DNA of 64,000 bases from Nocardiopsis sp. N85 (GTDB taxonomy: Bacteria; Actinomycetota; Actinomycetes; Streptosporangiales; Streptosporangiaceae): NCBI RefSeq assembly GCF_028882275.1, contig NZ_JARBUT010000001.1, positions 558,001 through 622,000 on the forward strand, given 5' to 3'. This document shows positions 15,656 to 25,959 of this stretch, in pieces. Made by a program: the position numbers and the translations under genes. Within the stretch, counting starts at the first letter, position 1. Each line of letters begins with the position of its first letter. Under the pieces are notes generated by a model that saw nothing but the letters and a program-made list of their open reading frames with translations, was not told where the DNA came from and ran no database searches.

Positions 15656-16185
15656 ACTGGACGGGCGAGATCCTGGCCCAGCTCCGGTTCTACTGGGACT
15701 ACTCCCTGTGGCCCCGGCTGGAGGGGCTCACCGACGCCGAGTTCCACTGGGAGCCGGTCCCGAACGCCTGGGGCGTGCGTCCCGGACCGGACGGGCGCTT
15801 CCACCCCGACCGGATCGTCCCCGAACCCGACCCGCCACCGGTCACCACCATCGCCTGGCGGCTGGGCCACATCGTGGTCGAGCTGCTGGAACAACGCGAC
15901 GACCGCCACTTCGGCGACGGCACCTTCGGCGACGTCGCCTGGCCGGGCACCGCCGACCAGGCGCGCCGACGCCTGCGCCGCGCCTACCTCTCCTGGTCCG
16001 ACCACGTCGCCGCCCTCGACGAGGAGGGACTGGCCGCCCCCGTCGGCGGCGCCGAATCCACCGAATGGGCCGACTTCCCGATGGTCGCCCTCATCCTGCA
16101 CGTCCAACGCGAGGTCGTCCACCACAGCGCCGAGGTCCTCCTCCTGCGCGACCTCTACCGCGCCGGGCTCGGCCCCACCGCCTGA
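15643..16185 (+). CDS. DinB-like (DinB/mycothiol-transferase fold) protein
   Basis: The 180-residue protein looks like the DinB-like four-helix metal-binding superfamily, which includes mycothiol- and bacillithiol-dependent enzymes. Candidate metal histidines lie in [15 protein letters not shown] and in [20 protein letters not shown] near the C-terminus. The ATG has GGGAGGA at good spacing and lies inside the end of the methyltransferase gene. It is unrelated to DNA polymerase IV despite the shared name. The reaction is unknown; mycothiol-linked detoxification is a reasonable guess. Confidence 0.75.
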   Translation: MATVNWTGEILAQLRFYWDYSLWPRLEGLTDAEFHWEPVPNAWGVRPGPDGRFHPDRIVPEPDPPPVTTIAWRLGHIVVELLEQRDDRHFGDGTFGDVAWPGTADQARRRLRRAYLSWSDHVAALDEEGLAAPVGGAESTEWADFPMVALILHVQREVVHHSAEVLLLRDLYRAGLGPTA

Positions 16186-16271
16186 GCGGACCCGGCCTCC
16201 GCACCGAGGCCCCGTCCTTCGCACACCCCTCGCACGAACCGAAGCGGCGCGGGGGTTCGCAAGGGCGCATC

Positions 16272-18350
16272 CTAGACGACGTGGAGCGGGTCCACCCGGA
16301 TCTGGGCGAGGTGCTCCTCGCGGCGGGCGCTGCGCGCGGCCGCGGCCGCCTTCAACACCCGGGCCAGCTCTCCCACCCCCGCGCGCGGCACCCGCAGCAG
16401 GGCCCGCTCGGTGGTGTGCGTTCCGCCCGGCCCGGCGGGCCCCTCCACCCGTTCGGGTCCCACCGGGACCGGGCCGAGCAGCTCCACGCCCTCGGGCAGG
16501 TCCACCCGGTCCAACAGCTCGCGCACGTGCTCGGGGCCCCCGGTCACCGACGCCATCGACACCGCGGGGGGGAACCCCAGTTCACGTCGGTCGGCCAGCT
16601 CGCGTTCGGCGAAACCGCCCGGATCCCACCGCACCAGCGACTGCACCACCGGCGACCGGACATCGGCGCACACCACCACCGTGCCCTCCGGGCGCACCAG
16701 GGCGGCCGCGCTCAACCACCGCCGCAGCGTCTCCTCGGCCGCCCGCAGGTCCATCCGGTTGAGCAGCGCCCACCCGTCCAGCAGCACCGCCGCCGCGTAC
16801 CCGCCCTCGGCCACCGGTTCCGCCCCGGGCGTGGCCACCACCAGCGACGGCGCGTCCGGCACCCGCGACAGCACCTCCTCACGGCCCGAGGTGCGCACCG
16901 TCAACGACGGGAAGGCCCGGCCCAGCTCCTCCGCGGTGCGTCGGTCGCCCACCACCACGGCCCGCATCCGGGTCACACCGCACTCCGGACACGCCCACGC
17001 ACCCGCCACCCGACCGCACCAGCCGCACGAGGGCATCGCGTGCGAACCCCGCACCGCCAAGGGTCCCCGGCAGCCGTCGCACCGGGCCGGTTCCCGGCAA
17101 CCCGCGCAGGCCAGCGTGGTGAGGTACCCCCTCCGGGGCACCTGGAACAGCACCGGACCCGCCCGGGACGCCTCCCGTGCCACCCGCAGGGCCAGACCGG
17201 GCAGCCGCGCCGTGCGCGCCGCCCCGTCCCGGGCCAGCTCGCGGTCGTCGCCGGCGGCCCGCACCAGGGGCGCGTGCCGCCGCAGGGTCGCCCGGTCGGC
17301 GACGAGCGCCCCCGCCCACCCCGACTCCACCAGCATCTGGGCGTCGGTGGTCCGGGTGTGCCCGCCGATCAGCGCGCCCGCCTCCGCCCGGTGGGCGCGC
17401 ATCGACAGCACCGTGCGCGCGTGCGGGTAGGGGGCGTGCGGGTCGGCGTGCACGTCGTCACCGTCGTCCCACAGCACCACCAGACCCACGTCGCGGACGG
17501 GCGCGAACGCCGCCGCCCGGGTCCCGACCACCACCCGTACCCGGCCGCGCAGCACCGACAGCCAGCGCCGATAACGCTCGGAGGGGCCCAGGCCGGCGGT
17601 GAGCGCCACATGCCGCCCCTCGCCGAGCACCGAGACCAGGGCGGTGTCGACCCGCTCGACGTCGCGGCCGTCGGGCACCACGATCACGGCGCCCCGCCCG
17701 GCCGCCAGCGCGGTGCCCGCCGCCACGGCGATCGCCTCGGCCCAGTCGGTCCCCGGCAACGCGTTCCACACCGCCCGGGGCGCCCGCCCCCCGCGCAGTT
17801 CCTCCAGGAAGGCCGGCCCGTCCGGATACTCCGTCCACGGGCCCGCCTCCGGCGCGACGGGGACCGCCTCGGCGGGGGCTCCGGGCTCCTCCTTCTCCGC
17901 GCGGGCGTGCCGGGGCGGCACGGCCAGGCGCAGCACGTCGCTGAGGGTGCCCGCGTAACGGTCGGCGACCGCCCGGGACAACCCCAGGACCTCGGGGGTG
18001 AGCACCGGTTCGGGGGACACCACCGCGTCCAGGTACGCCAACCGTCCGCCGAACTCCGAGGAGTCCACCCGCTCGACCAGGAAGCCGGTCAGCTTGCGGT
18101 TGTTGAACCGCACCCGCACCCGGCACCCCGGCACCGCCGCCTCGTCCATGTCGGCGGGCACCCGGTAGTCGAAGTACCGGTCCAGGTGCGGCAGCGGGGT
18201 GTCCACGACCACGCGCGCGATCGGCAGCCGCTCGGCGGGCCTGCGCGGGGCCGGGCGGTCGGACCGCTTCTTCTCCTGCTTCTTCTCCGCCGGCGGTTCG
18301 GCGGGAAGCTCGAAGAGGGCCCCGTCGGGCCCATTGGACCGGGATGTCAT
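16272..18350 (-). CDS. priA: PriA-like primosomal protein N', helicase motifs lost
   Basis: PriA recognises stalled forks and reloads the replisome. The 692-residue protein keeps the N-terminal DNA-binding domain ([22 protein letters not shown], about residues 43-64) and the eight-cysteine zinc region ([15 protein letters not shown], then CGWCG and CPECG). The Walker A region reads NALPGTDW with no GK[TS], and the DEAH-box position reads LWDDGDD, so it cannot hydrolyse ATP in the usual way, a known trait of actinobacterial PriA. AGAGGGG abuts the ATG. It is divergent from fmt; in streptomycetes the two are usually co-directional. Confidence 0.88.
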   Translation of the reverse strand: MTSRSNGPDGALFELPAEPPAEKKQEKKRSDRPAPRRPAERLPIARVVVDTPLPHLDRYFDYRVPADMDEAAVPGCRVRVRFNNRKLTGFLVERVDSSEFGGRLAYLDAVVSPEPVLTPEVLGLSRAVADRYAGTLSDVLRLAVPPRHARAEKEEPGAPAEAVPVAPEAGPWTEYPDGPAFLEELRGGRAPRAVWNALPGTDWAEAIAVAAGTALAAGRGAVIVVPDGRDVERVDTALVSVLGEGRHVALTAGLGPSERYRRWLSVLRGRVRVVVGTRAAAFAPVRDVGLVVLWDDGDDVHADPHAPYPHARTVLSMRAHRAEAGALIGGHTRTTDAQMLVESGWAGALVADRATLRRHAPLVRAAGDDRELARDGAARTARLPGLALRVAREASRAGPVLFQVPRRGYLTTLACAGCREPARCDGCRGPLAVRGSHAMPSCGWCGRVAGAWACPECGVTRMRAVVVGDRRTAEELGRAFPSLTVRTSGREEVLSRVPDAPSLVVATPGAEPVAEGGYAAAVLLDGWALLNRMDLRAAEETLRRWLSAAALVRPEGTVVVCADVRSPVVQSLVRWDPGGFAERELADRRELGFPPAVSMASVTGGPEHVRELLDRVDLPEGVELLGPVPVGPERVEGPAGPGGTHTTERALLRVPRAGVGELARVLKAAAAARSARREEHLAQIRVDPLHVV

Positions 18351-18458
18351 CCCCTCTGGTCTACCAGAACCCGGCGACAACGCCCCTGGGACGCCCGGTA
18401 CGGCTGGTACAACTGGGATCCGCGGCGGTGGGCCGTGGATCCAGGAGGGGGACCCCGC

Positions 18459-19394
18459 ATGAAACTCGTCTTCGCCGGCACGCCCGAGGTGGCCGTTCCG
18501 TCCCTGCGAGCGCTGATCGACTCCGACCACGAGGTCGCCGCCGTCGTCACCCGCCCCGACGCCCGGTCCGGGCGCGGGCGCAGGATCGCGGCCAGCCCCG
18601 TCGCCGAACTCGCGGAGAAGGAGGGCATCGAGGTCCTCAAACCGCTCAAGGTCGGTGACCCCGACTTCCTGGCCCGCCTCGCCGAGATCGCCCCGGACTG
18701 CTGCCCGGTGGTCGCCTACGGCGCCCTGCTGCCCCAGGCCGCCCTCGACATCCCCCGCCACGGCTGGGTCAACCTGCACTTCTCCCTCCTGCCGGCCTGG
18801 CGCGGCGCCGCCCCCGTCCAGCACGCGATCCTGCACGGCGACGACGTCACCGGCGCCTCCACGTTCCTGATCGTCAAGGAACTCGACGCCGGTCCCGTCT
18901 ACGGCACCCTCGCCGAGACCGTCCGCCCCACCGACACCAGCGGCGAACTCCTGGACCGTCTGGCGGTGTCGGGGGCCGGGCTCCTGGCCCGCACCATCGA
19001 CGGCATCGCCTCGGGCGAGTCGTCCCCCGTCCCCCAGCCCGACGCCGACGTCTCCTACGCCTCCAAGCTGGAGACCGACGACGCCGAGGTCGACTTCACC
19101 GCCCCCGCACTGCGCGTCGACCGACTCGTGCGCGCCTGCACACCCGCCCCGGGCGCGTGGACGACCTTCCGGGGGACCCGCCTCAAGCTCGGCCCGGTCG
19201 TGCCCCTCCCCGACGCCGACACACCCGCTCTGGACCCCGGCCGCCTGCACGTCGACAAGAAGCGGGTCATCGTCGGCACCGCCACCCACCCGGTGCGGCT
19301 CGGCGAGGTCCGGCCCGAGGGCAAGCGCGCCATGGCCGCCGTCGACTGGGCCCGTGGCGTGCGTCCCACCGAAGACGACCGTTTGGGCGACTGA
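18459..19394 (+). CDS. fmt: Methionyl-tRNA formyltransferase
   Basis: Fmt formylates initiator Met-tRNA using 10-formyl-THF. The 311-residue protein starts [15 protein letters not shown] and has the active-site stretches [21 protein letters not shown] (Asn, His, SLLP-x-x-RG) and [17 protein letters not shown], followed by the C-terminal OB domain (residues about 205-311). The ATG has AGGAGGGG eight bases upstream. It is followed by rsmB as in most bacteria, though a strong hairpin separates them. Confidence 0.96.
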   Translation: MKLVFAGTPEVAVPSLRALIDSDHEVAAVVTRPDARSGRGRRIAASPVAELAEKEGIEVLKPLKVGDPDFLARLAEIAPDCCPVVAYGALLPQAALDIPRHGWVNLHFSLLPAWRGAAPVQHAILHGDDVTGASTFLIVKELDAGPVYGTLAETVRPTDTSGELLDRLAVSGAGLLARTIDGIASGESSPVPQPDADVSYASKLETDDAEVDFTAPALRVDRLVRACTPAPGAWTTFRGTRLKLGPVVPLPDADTPALDPGRLHVDKKRVIVGTATHPVRLGEVRPEGKRAMAAVDWARGVRPTEDDRLGD

Positions 19395-19408
19395 GCTGCC
19401 GTAGGCTC

Positions 19409-19437
19409 GACCTGGTGGGGCCCGACCCCACCAGGTC
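19409..19437 (+). terminator. Perfect 12-base hairpin between fmt and rsmB
   Basis: GACCTGGTGGGG and its exact complement flank a CCCGA loop, with no T-tract. It starts 15 bases after fmt and ends 28 bases before the rsmB start, so it may attenuate readthrough or protect the fmt 3' end. Confidence 0.6.
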
Positions 19438-19465
19438 ACGTCCACGGTCCCAGGAGCAGCACACG

Positions 19466-20926
19466 TTGAGCGAGCAGTCCCGATCCCCGTACCGCCGACC
19501 GCGCCACGGCTCCAGGCCCGGACAGGGCGGGGCCCAGGGCGGAACGGCGCAGGCCAAGCCCCGCGACCCGGCCCGCCGGGTCGCCTACGACGTCCTGCGC
19601 GCGGTCGACCAGCGCGACGCCTACGCCAACCTGCTGCTGCCCTCCCTGCTCAACGAACGCGGCATCTCCGGCCGCGACGCCGCCCTGGCCACCGAGCTGA
19701 CCTACGGCACCCTGCGCCTCCAGGGCACCTACGACGCCATCATGGAGACCTGCGTGGACCGCACGCTGGCCTCCGTCGACGCCGAGGTGCTCCCGGTGCT
19801 GCGGTTGGGCGCCCACCAGCTGCTGTCCACCAAGATCCCGCCGCACGCCGCGGTCAGCGCCACCGTCGACCTGGCCCGCCGGGTGGTGGGTCACCACCGC
19901 GCCCGGTTCGCCAACGCCGTCCTGCGCAAGGTCGCCGCCCGCGACCTGGACGCCTGGACCGAGGTCATCGCCCCGGACCGCGCCGTCGACCCCAGCGGAT
20001 ACCTGGCGGTGGTGCACAGTCACCCGCGCTGGGTCGTCAAGGAGCTGGCCCGCGCCCTGGGCGAGCGGTCCTCGACCGGGTTGGTGGAGACCGAGCGCCT
20101 GCTGGTGGCCCACAACGAGCGCCCCAAGGTGACGCTGATGGCCAAGCCCGGCCGGGCCACCGTCGCCGACCTGGTCGCAGTGGGCGCCGAGCCCACGCCC
20201 TACTCTCCCTTCGGCGCGCAGCTGCCGGAGGGCGATCCGGGGACGATCCGCGAGATCCGACAGGGCCGCGCCGCCGTGCAGGACGAGGCCAGCCAGTTGG
20301 TGGCGCTCGCCCTGACCAGGGTCGACGTCCACGGCCGCGACGAACTGTGGCTGGACATGTGCGCGGGTCCCGGCGGCAAGGCGGGGCTGCTCGCCTCGCT
20401 GGCCGGCAAGGGGGAGGCGCGCCTGGTGGCCTCGGAGGTGCAGCCGGCCCGCGCCGGGCTGGTCGCCCGGGCGGTGCACCGCGCCCCGCGCGACGCCGGG
20501 CGCGCGATCGCCGCGGACGGCACCCGCCCGGCCTGGAGGCCGGGCGTGTTCGACCGGGTCCTGGTGGACGCCCCCTGCACGGGGCTGGGCGCCCTGCGCC
20601 GCCGCCCCGAGTCGCGGTGGCGGCGCACCGAGAACTCCGCCGCCGACCTGGCCCCGCTCCAGCACGACCTGCTCGTGAACGCCGTGGAGGCGGTCCGGCC
20701 CGGTGGCGTGGTGGCGTACGTGACGTGCTCTCCCCATCTGGACGAGACCGACGGCGTCGTGCGCCGGGTGCTGGCCGAACGCGACGACCTCACCCTGCTG
20801 CGGGCCGCCGACCTCTTGGACGGGGTGCCCGACCTGGCCGCCGGCGAGGACGGCCGGTACGTGCAGTTCTGGCCGCACCGGCACGGCACCGACGCCATGT
20901 TCCTGGCCCTGCTGCGCCGCTCCTGA
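19466..20926 (+). CDS. rsmB: 16S rRNA m5C967 methyltransferase RsmB (Sun/Fmu)
   Basis: RsmB methylates C967 of 16S rRNA. The N-terminal NusB-like domain (about residues 30-170) is followed by the methyltransferase domain: DMCAGPGGKAGLLA is the SAM motif I, DAPCTGLG holds motif IV's cysteine, and YVTCSPH the catalytic cysteine. At 486 residues it is slightly longer than usual owing to a basic, glycine-rich N-terminus. The start is TTG, with CAGGAGC nine bases upstream; no ATG or GTG precedes the conserved part at suitable spacing. Confidence 0.93.
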   Translation: MSEQSRSPYRRPRHGSRPGQGGAQGGTAQAKPRDPARRVAYDVLRAVDQRDAYANLLLPSLLNERGISGRDAALATELTYGTLRLQGTYDAIMETCVDRTLASVDAEVLPVLRLGAHQLLSTKIPPHAAVSATVDLARRVVGHHRARFANAVLRKVAARDLDAWTEVIAPDRAVDPSGYLAVVHSHPRWVVKELARALGERSSTGLVETERLLVAHNERPKVTLMAKPGRATVADLVAVGAEPTPYSPFGAQLPEGDPGTIREIRQGRAAVQDEASQLVALALTRVDVHGRDELWLDMCAGPGGKAGLLASLAGKGEARLVASEVQPARAGLVARAVHRAPRDAGRAIAADGTRPAWRPGVFDRVLVDAPCTGLGALRRRPESRWRRTENSAADLAPLQHDLLVNAVEAVRPGGVVAYVTCSPHLDETDGVVRRVLAERDDLTLLRAADLLDGVPDLAAGEDGRYVQFWPHRHGTDAMFLALLRRS

Positions 20927-21048
20927 GTCGTGTCCCGTGTCGCCGCCGGTCCCGGGGCCGGCGGCCGGGCCTCCGGGCCGTCCCGGTCGTGCCCCTCCGC
21001 GGGGCGCGAGGACCCGGGGACGGCGATGCACCATCATCGCAAAAGCGG

Positions 21049-21096
21049 ACAAAGCGTGATCTACATTGTCAAGCTGCTGCTTTGTGATGAGATCAC
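21049..21096. promoter_or_regulatory. A/T-rich inverted-repeat region upstream of rpe
   Basis: ACAAAGC (21049-21055) and GCTTTGT (21079-21085) form a 7-base inverted repeat, and GTGAT-GAG-ATCAC (21084-21096) a second palindrome. The surrounding 60 bases are much richer in A/T than their neighbours. It may be a promoter or operator region for rpe or for a divergent transcript. Confidence 0.45.
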
Positions 21097-21156
21097 CCCA
21101 GGTCCGGGCACCCGCGTCGACACGAGGTCCTCCAACGGACCCGTCGGACGTCTGAC

Positions 21157-21162
21157 TACACT
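21157..21162 (+). promoter_or_regulatory. Leaderless -10 element of rpe
   Basis: TACACT lies seven bases before the rpe GTG, and no Shine-Dalgarno is present, so transcription probably begins at the start codon itself. Confidence 0.5.
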
Positions 21163-21169
21163 GCCAGGC

Positions 21170-21838
21170 GTGGCAATCCAGATCTCACCCAGCATCCTCA
21201 GCGCCGACTTCGCGCGCCTCGCCGACGAAGCGGCCGCCGTTCCCAACGCCGACTGGCTGCACGTCGACGTCATGGACGGACACTTCGTCCCCAACCTCAC
21301 CCTCGGCCTGCCCATCGTCGAGTCCCTGCTCAAGGCGACCGACACCCCCGTGGACTGCCACCTCATGATCGAGGACCCCGACCGGTGGGCCCCCGCCTAC
21401 GCCGAGGCGGGCGCGGGCAGCGTCACCGTCCACGCCAAGGCCGCCAACGCCCCCGTGCGCACCCTGCGCGAGATCCGCCGCCTGGGCGCCCGCGCCGGAC
21501 TGGCCCTCAACCCCGCCGAGCCCGTCGAGCCCTACGCCGACCTCGTCGGCGAGATGGACATGCTCCTGCTCATGACCGTCGAACCCGGGTTCGGCGGACA
21601 GCGGTTCCTCGACCTGGTCCTGCCCAAGATCCGCCGCGCCCGCGCCATCCTCGACAGCCGTGAGGCCTCCGTCTGGCTCCAGGTGGACGGCGGGGTCGGC
21701 ACCGAGACCATCGAACGCGCCGCCGAGGCCGGGGCCGACGTCTTCGTCGCCGGTTCGGCCGTCTACGGCGCACAGGACCCGGCCAAGGCCATCGAGGTCC
21801 TGCGTTCCCAGGCAGCCGAGGCCTCCGGGCGCGCATAA
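21170..21838 (+). CDS. rpe: Ribulose-phosphate 3-epimerase
   Basis: Rpe interconverts ribulose 5-phosphate and xylulose 5-phosphate. The 222 residues show all family motifs: [31 protein letters not shown] with the metal/catalytic aspartate, [22 protein letters not shown] and [11 protein letters not shown] with the second catalytic aspartate. The GTG start is set by the conserved [10 protein letters not shown]. There is no ribosome-binding site, only a -10-like element seven bases upstream. Ribulose 5-phosphate is also a riboflavin precursor, which suits the rib genes downstream. Confidence 0.95.
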   Translation: MAIQISPSILSADFARLADEAAAVPNADWLHVDVMDGHFVPNLTLGLPIVESLLKATDTPVDCHLMIEDPDRWAPAYAEAGAGSVTVHAKAANAPVRTLREIRRLGARAGLALNPAEPVEPYADLVGEMDMLLLMTVEPGFGGQRFLDLVLPKIRRARAILDSREASVWLQVDGGVGTETIERAAEAGADVFVAGSAVYGAQDPAKAIEVLRSQAAEASGRA

Positions 21839-22046
21839 CGATCCCGGTGTGGCATCGGCGTGCGGCTGGTCACGCCGGCGCCGCACCCTCTAGGCTGGCG
21901 CACCGTAGTCGTCGATTTCGCTTGGTCGCGGCTCCGTCTTCCCCTGGCGCCCGCGCCCTCGGGGGAGCGGCGCGGCGTGAGCGCGTTGCCAAGCGCGGAC
22001 ACGTGGAGTGCGCGCTGTGAACGCTCGAACGGCCGGAGACCCGGCC

Positions 22047-23150
22047 ATGGACGTGCTGTGGGAGGCCGAGACCGCCCCCATCGAATGGCTCCAAGGGCTG
22101 GGGGACCGCCTCGTGGGGCCCATGGCCGTCGTCACCGAACTCGGTTCCCAGACCTTCATCATCGCCCTGCTCGCCCTGATCTTCTGGTCCGTGAACTCCG
22201 GGCTGGGCGCCCGCCTGTTCGTCCTGGCCGTGGGCACGGGCGCTCTCAACCACCTGCTCAAGGGCTTCGTGTACGGTGCCCGGCCCTCCTGGTACAGCGC
22301 GCAGATCGCCCAGCACGCCGCCGAGTCCAGTTTCGGGATGCCCTCCGGCCACGCCCAGGGCTCCACGGTCCTGTGGGGTTACCTGGGGGTCGCCTCCGGT
22401 CGGCGCGCCCTCCTGTGGGCGGCGATCGGGCTCATCGCGCTCATCTGCCTGTCGCGCGTGTACCTGGGCGTCCACTTCATCAGCGACATCGTGGTGGGGG
22501 TCCTGCTCGGGGTCGCCACCCTCTGGGCGTTCCTGCGCTGGGAGGGCCGGGTGCTGGCCTGGTGGCGTCGGCTGGACACCGTCCGCTGGGTCGCCGTCGC
22601 GGCGGCCGTGTCCCTGACCCCCTGCCTGATCGGTGCCGCGTGGCGGTACCTGGCGCGCGACGGCTGGGAGCCGCCGGCGGAGTGGATCGGCGCGACCCCG
22701 CTGGATCCGGCCGGGTACACCCTGGCCGGCCTCTTCGGCCTCTCCGGGGCGCTGCTCGGCGGACTGGTGGGCTTCACCCTGCTGGACCGGCGCGGCTGGT
22801 ACAGCGCCGAGGGCCCGCTGCCGGCGAGGGCGGCCCGGTTCGTCCTGGGCATCTCCGTGGTGGTGAGCGTGCTGGTGTTCACCGACCTGGTGTTCGTGTC
22901 GGTGACCGGGCCCACCGAGGCCCTCCTGCGATTCCTCACCTACGTGGTCGTCGCGTTCTGGGCGTCCTTCGGCGCGCCCGAGCTGTTCCTGCGCAGCGGC
23001 CTGGCGCGGCGCCCGTTTCCCCCCCCGGGACCAGGGAGAACAGGCCGAGGACCGGTCCGACGGCGTGCCCGGCGCATGATCCCGGTCACACGCACTATGC
23101 GCTCGTGCTACCGCGGAGTTAAGATCGGGGTCGTCTCAGACATCAGTTGA
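22047..23150 (+). CDS. PAP2-family membrane phosphatase
   Basis: This 367-residue integral membrane protein has the complete lipid-phosphatase signature: KGFVYGARP (KX6RP), FGMPSGHAQG (PSGH) and SRVYLGVHFISD (SRX5HX3D). Eight or so hydrophobic segments are visible, including LGSQTFIIALLALIFW and three in the C-terminal half. Family members dephosphorylate undecaprenyl diphosphate or phospholipids at the outer membrane face. ATG 22047 and GTG 22017 both have GGAG at eight bases, so the start is unsure. The last 40 residues are basic and unlike the family, and the stop codon lies four bases before the FMN riboswitch stem. Confidence 0.85.
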   Translation: MDVLWEAETAPIEWLQGLGDRLVGPMAVVTELGSQTFIIALLALIFWSVNSGLGARLFVLAVGTGALNHLLKGFVYGARPSWYSAQIAQHAAESSFGMPSGHAQGSTVLWGYLGVASGRRALLWAAIGLIALICLSRVYLGVHFISDIVVGVLLGVATLWAFLRWEGRVLAWWRRLDTVRWVAVAAAVSLTPCLIGAAWRYLARDGWEPPAEWIGATPLDPAGYTLAGLFGLSGALLGGLVGFTLLDRRGWYSAEGPLPARAARFVLGISVVVSVLVFTDLVFVSVTGPTEALLRFLTYVVVAFWASFGAPELFLRSGLARRPFPPPGPGRTGRGPVRRRARRMIPVTRTMRSCYRGVKIGVVSDIS

Positions 23151-23154
23151 GAAT

Positions 23155-23281
23155 GCGTGCTCCGGGGTCGGTGAAAGTCCGAACCGGCGGTGACAGTCCG
23201 CGACCCGGCCGAGTCCATCGGCCGGTTGAACCGGTGGAATTCCGGTACCGACGGTTAAAGTCCGGATGGGAGGCAGCACGC
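23155..23281 (+). promoter_or_regulatory. FMN riboswitch (RFN element)
   Basis: The leader has closing stem GCGTGCT/AGCACGC and the conserved blocks GGGGTCGGTGAAAGTCC, GAACCGGCGGTGACAGTCCGCGACCC, GAACCGGTGGAATTCCGGTACCGACGGTTAAAGTCCGGATGGGAGGCAGCACGC in order. FMN binding is known to shut such leaders. It lies 114 bases before ribE and so controls ribE-ribBA-ribH. TAAGAT at 23120-23125, inside the end of the PAP2 gene, is a possible -10. Confidence 0.97.
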
Positions 23282-23395
23282 GTCGGGACGGTCTGTTCGC
23301 CGTGGCGCGCCATGCCCACGGCCGCTCACCGATCCGCCGTGGACGCACGTTCCGCACACGCCCCGGAGCCCTGTCAGGCTAGGGAAGGCGAAGGC

Positions 23396-24022
23396 GTGTT
23401 CACAGGAATCGTGGAAGAGCTCGGCGAGGTCGTCTCCATCGAACCCGCGGGTCCCGAGGGCGAGGCCGCCCTGCTCACCCTGCGCGGCCCCCTGGTCTCC
23501 TCCGACGCCGGCCACGGCGACTCCATCTCGGTCAACGGCGTGTGCCTGACCGTCGTCGACCGCGGCGAGGGGACCTTCAGCGCCGACGTGATGAAGGAGT
23601 CCCTGGACCGCTCCTCCCTCGGCTCTCTGACCCCCGGCGCCCCGGTCAACCTCGAACGCGCCGCCCGTGTCGACTCCCGCCTGGGTGGACACATCGTCCA
23701 GGGCCACGTGGACGGCACCGCCCGACTCCTGTCCCGGAATCCGGGCGACAACTGGGACGTTCTACGGTTCGACCTGCCCGACGCGCTGTCCCGCTACGTG
23801 GTCGAGAAGGGGTCGATCACCGTCGACGGCACCAGCCTGACCGTGTCCGCGGTCAGCGAGCCGGGCGCGGCCGCCGGGTACTTCGAGGTCAGCCTCATCC
23901 CGGAGACCCTGCGCGCCACCACCCTGGGCGGTCTGCCCCTCGGCGCCACCGTCAACATCGAGGTCGACGTGATCGCCAAGTACGTCGAGCGCATCACCGC
24001 CGTCGCGAACGCCCGCGTCTAG
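23396..24022 (+). CDS. ribE: Riboflavin synthase, alpha subunit
   Basis: The enzyme dismutates two 6,7-dimethyl-8-ribityllumazines to riboflavin. The 208-residue protein shows the expected duplicated barrel: [11 protein letters not shown] with [12 protein letters not shown] in the first half and [13 protein letters not shown] with [13 protein letters not shown] in the second, then [13 protein letters not shown] at the end. The GTG has GGCGAAGG upstream and lies 114 bases after the FMN riboswitch, the first gene under its control. Confidence 0.96.
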   Translation: MFTGIVEELGEVVSIEPAGPEGEAALLTLRGPLVSSDAGHGDSISVNGVCLTVVDRGEGTFSADVMKESLDRSSLGSLTPGAPVNLERAARVDSRLGGHIVQGHVDGTARLLSRNPGDNWDVLRFDLPDALSRYVVEKGSITVDGTSLTVSAVSEPGAAAGYFEVSLIPETLRATTLGGLPLGATVNIEVDVIAKYVERITAVANARV

Positions 24023-24101
24023 CCCCGCCGGTCCCGGGGCGGACCCCGTGGGGGCCGCCACCCACCCGTACCACCCGTACCCATCGACCACTGGAGCGGT
24101 A

Positions 24102-25391
24102 ATGACCGTCACCGACACCACCCCGGCCGCGACCCATGACGAGCGGCCGGTGTTCCTCGACCCGATCGAGGACGCCATCGCCGATTTCGCCGCCGGTCGC
24201 GCCATCGTGGTGGTGGACGACGAGGACCGTGAGAACGAGGGCGACATCATCTTCGCCGCCGAACTCGCCACCCCCGAGCTGCTGGCGTTCATGATCCGCT
24301 ACACCTCCGGTGTGGTGTGCGTGCCCATGGAGGGCCCGGACCTGGACCGGCTCGACCTGCCGCTGATGACGGCCCGCAACGAGGAGAGCCTGCGCACCGC
24401 CTACACGGTGACGGTGGACGCCCGCCAGGGCGTCAGCACGGGTATCTCCGCCGCCGACCGGGCGCGCACGATCCGCCTGCTGTCCTCCGCCGAGAGCCGC
24501 CCCACCGATTTCGTGCGCCCCGGGCACATCCTGCCCCTGCGCGCCCGGCCGGGCGGCGTGCTGGCCCGTCGGGGCCACACCGAGGCCTCCGTCGACTTCG
24601 CCCGGCTGGCCGGACTGCGACCCGCCGGGGTGCTGGCCGAGGTGGTCGAGGACGACGGCACCATGGCCCGGCTGCCCCGGCTGCGCGAGTTCGCCGACGA
24701 GCACGGTCTGAAGCTGGTGTCGGTGGAACAGCTGGCCGCCCACCGGCTGGCGCTGGGGGAGTCCCTCTCCGAGGAGGACGCCCACCCGCCGCTGGTGACC
24801 CGGCTGGTGGAGACCCGGATGCCCAACCGGTACGGGCAGTGGCGCGCGGTCGGGTTCAAGGGCACGGCCGACGGCGCCGAGCACATGGCCCTGGTCATGG
24901 GCGACCTGGGCGACGGCACGGACGTGCTGGTGCGGCTGCACTCGGAGTGCCTGACCGGCGACGCGTTCGGCTCCCACCGGTGCGACTGCGGACCGCAGCT
25001 CGACGCGGCCATGGCCGACATCGCCCGCGAGGGGCGCGGTGTGCTCGTCTACCTGGGCGGCCACGAGGGCCGGGGCATCGGGCTGCTGCACAAGCTGCGC
25101 GCCTACGCCCTCCAGGACGAGGGGGTGGACACCGTCGACGCCAACCTGCGGCTGGGGCTGCCCGCCGACGCCCGCGAGTTCGGCGCGGGCGCCCGGATCC
25201 TCACCGACCTGGGCGTCTCCTCGGTGCGTCTGCTGTCCAACAACCCCGACAAGGCGCAGGGTCTGGAGCGGCACGGGGTGCGGGTCACGGAGCGGATCCC
25301 CACGCCGGCGTTCCTCACCGACGACAACATCGCCTACCTGCGCACCAAGCGCGACCGGATGGGTCACGACCTGTCCGGTGTCACCGACTGA
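24102..25391 (+). CDS. ribBA: Bifunctional DHBP synthase/GTP cyclohydrolase II
   Basis: The 429-residue protein makes both riboflavin precursors. Residues about 20-215 are 3,4-dihydroxy-2-butanone-4-phosphate synthase ([12 protein letters not shown], and [14 protein letters not shown] with its catalytic histidine). Residues about 220-420 are GTP cyclohydrolase II, with [18 protein letters not shown] providing the zinc cysteines, GHEGRGIGL the nucleophilic arginine, and [14 protein letters not shown]. Both active sites look intact. It lies 79 bases after ribE. Confidence 0.96.
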   Translation: MTVTDTTPAATHDERPVFLDPIEDAIADFAAGRAIVVVDDEDRENEGDIIFAAELATPELLAFMIRYTSGVVCVPMEGPDLDRLDLPLMTARNEESLRTAYTVTVDARQGVSTGISAADRARTIRLLSSAESRPTDFVRPGHILPLRARPGGVLARRGHTEASVDFARLAGLRPAGVLAEVVEDDGTMARLPRLREFADEHGLKLVSVEQLAAHRLALGESLSEEDAHPPLVTRLVETRMPNRYGQWRAVGFKGTADGAEHMALVMGDLGDGTDVLVRLHSECLTGDAFGSHRCDCGPQLDAAMADIAREGRGVLVYLGGHEGRGIGLLHKLRAYALQDEGVDTVDANLRLGLPADAREFGAGARILTDLGVSSVRLLSNNPDKAQGLERHGVRVTERIPTPAFLTDDNIAYLRTKRDRMGHDLSGVTD

Positions 25392-25898
<507 letters not shown>

Positions 25899-25959
25899 AT
25901 TCGGGTCGCGGGGGCGGCCCCGGGAGTGGAGCGAACGGGTGCGGACGAGGGAACAGACC

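Noticed and set aside
15643-16185. DinB-like protein as a DNA polymerase IV
   Set aside because: It has no polymerase motifs and is a small helical DinB/mycothiol-transferase-type protein; the true polymerase IV is at 44244-45530.
18351-19445. Upstream extension of the priA frame across fmt
   Set aside because: The extension is antisense to fmt and has no protein character; PriA similarity starts just after 18350.
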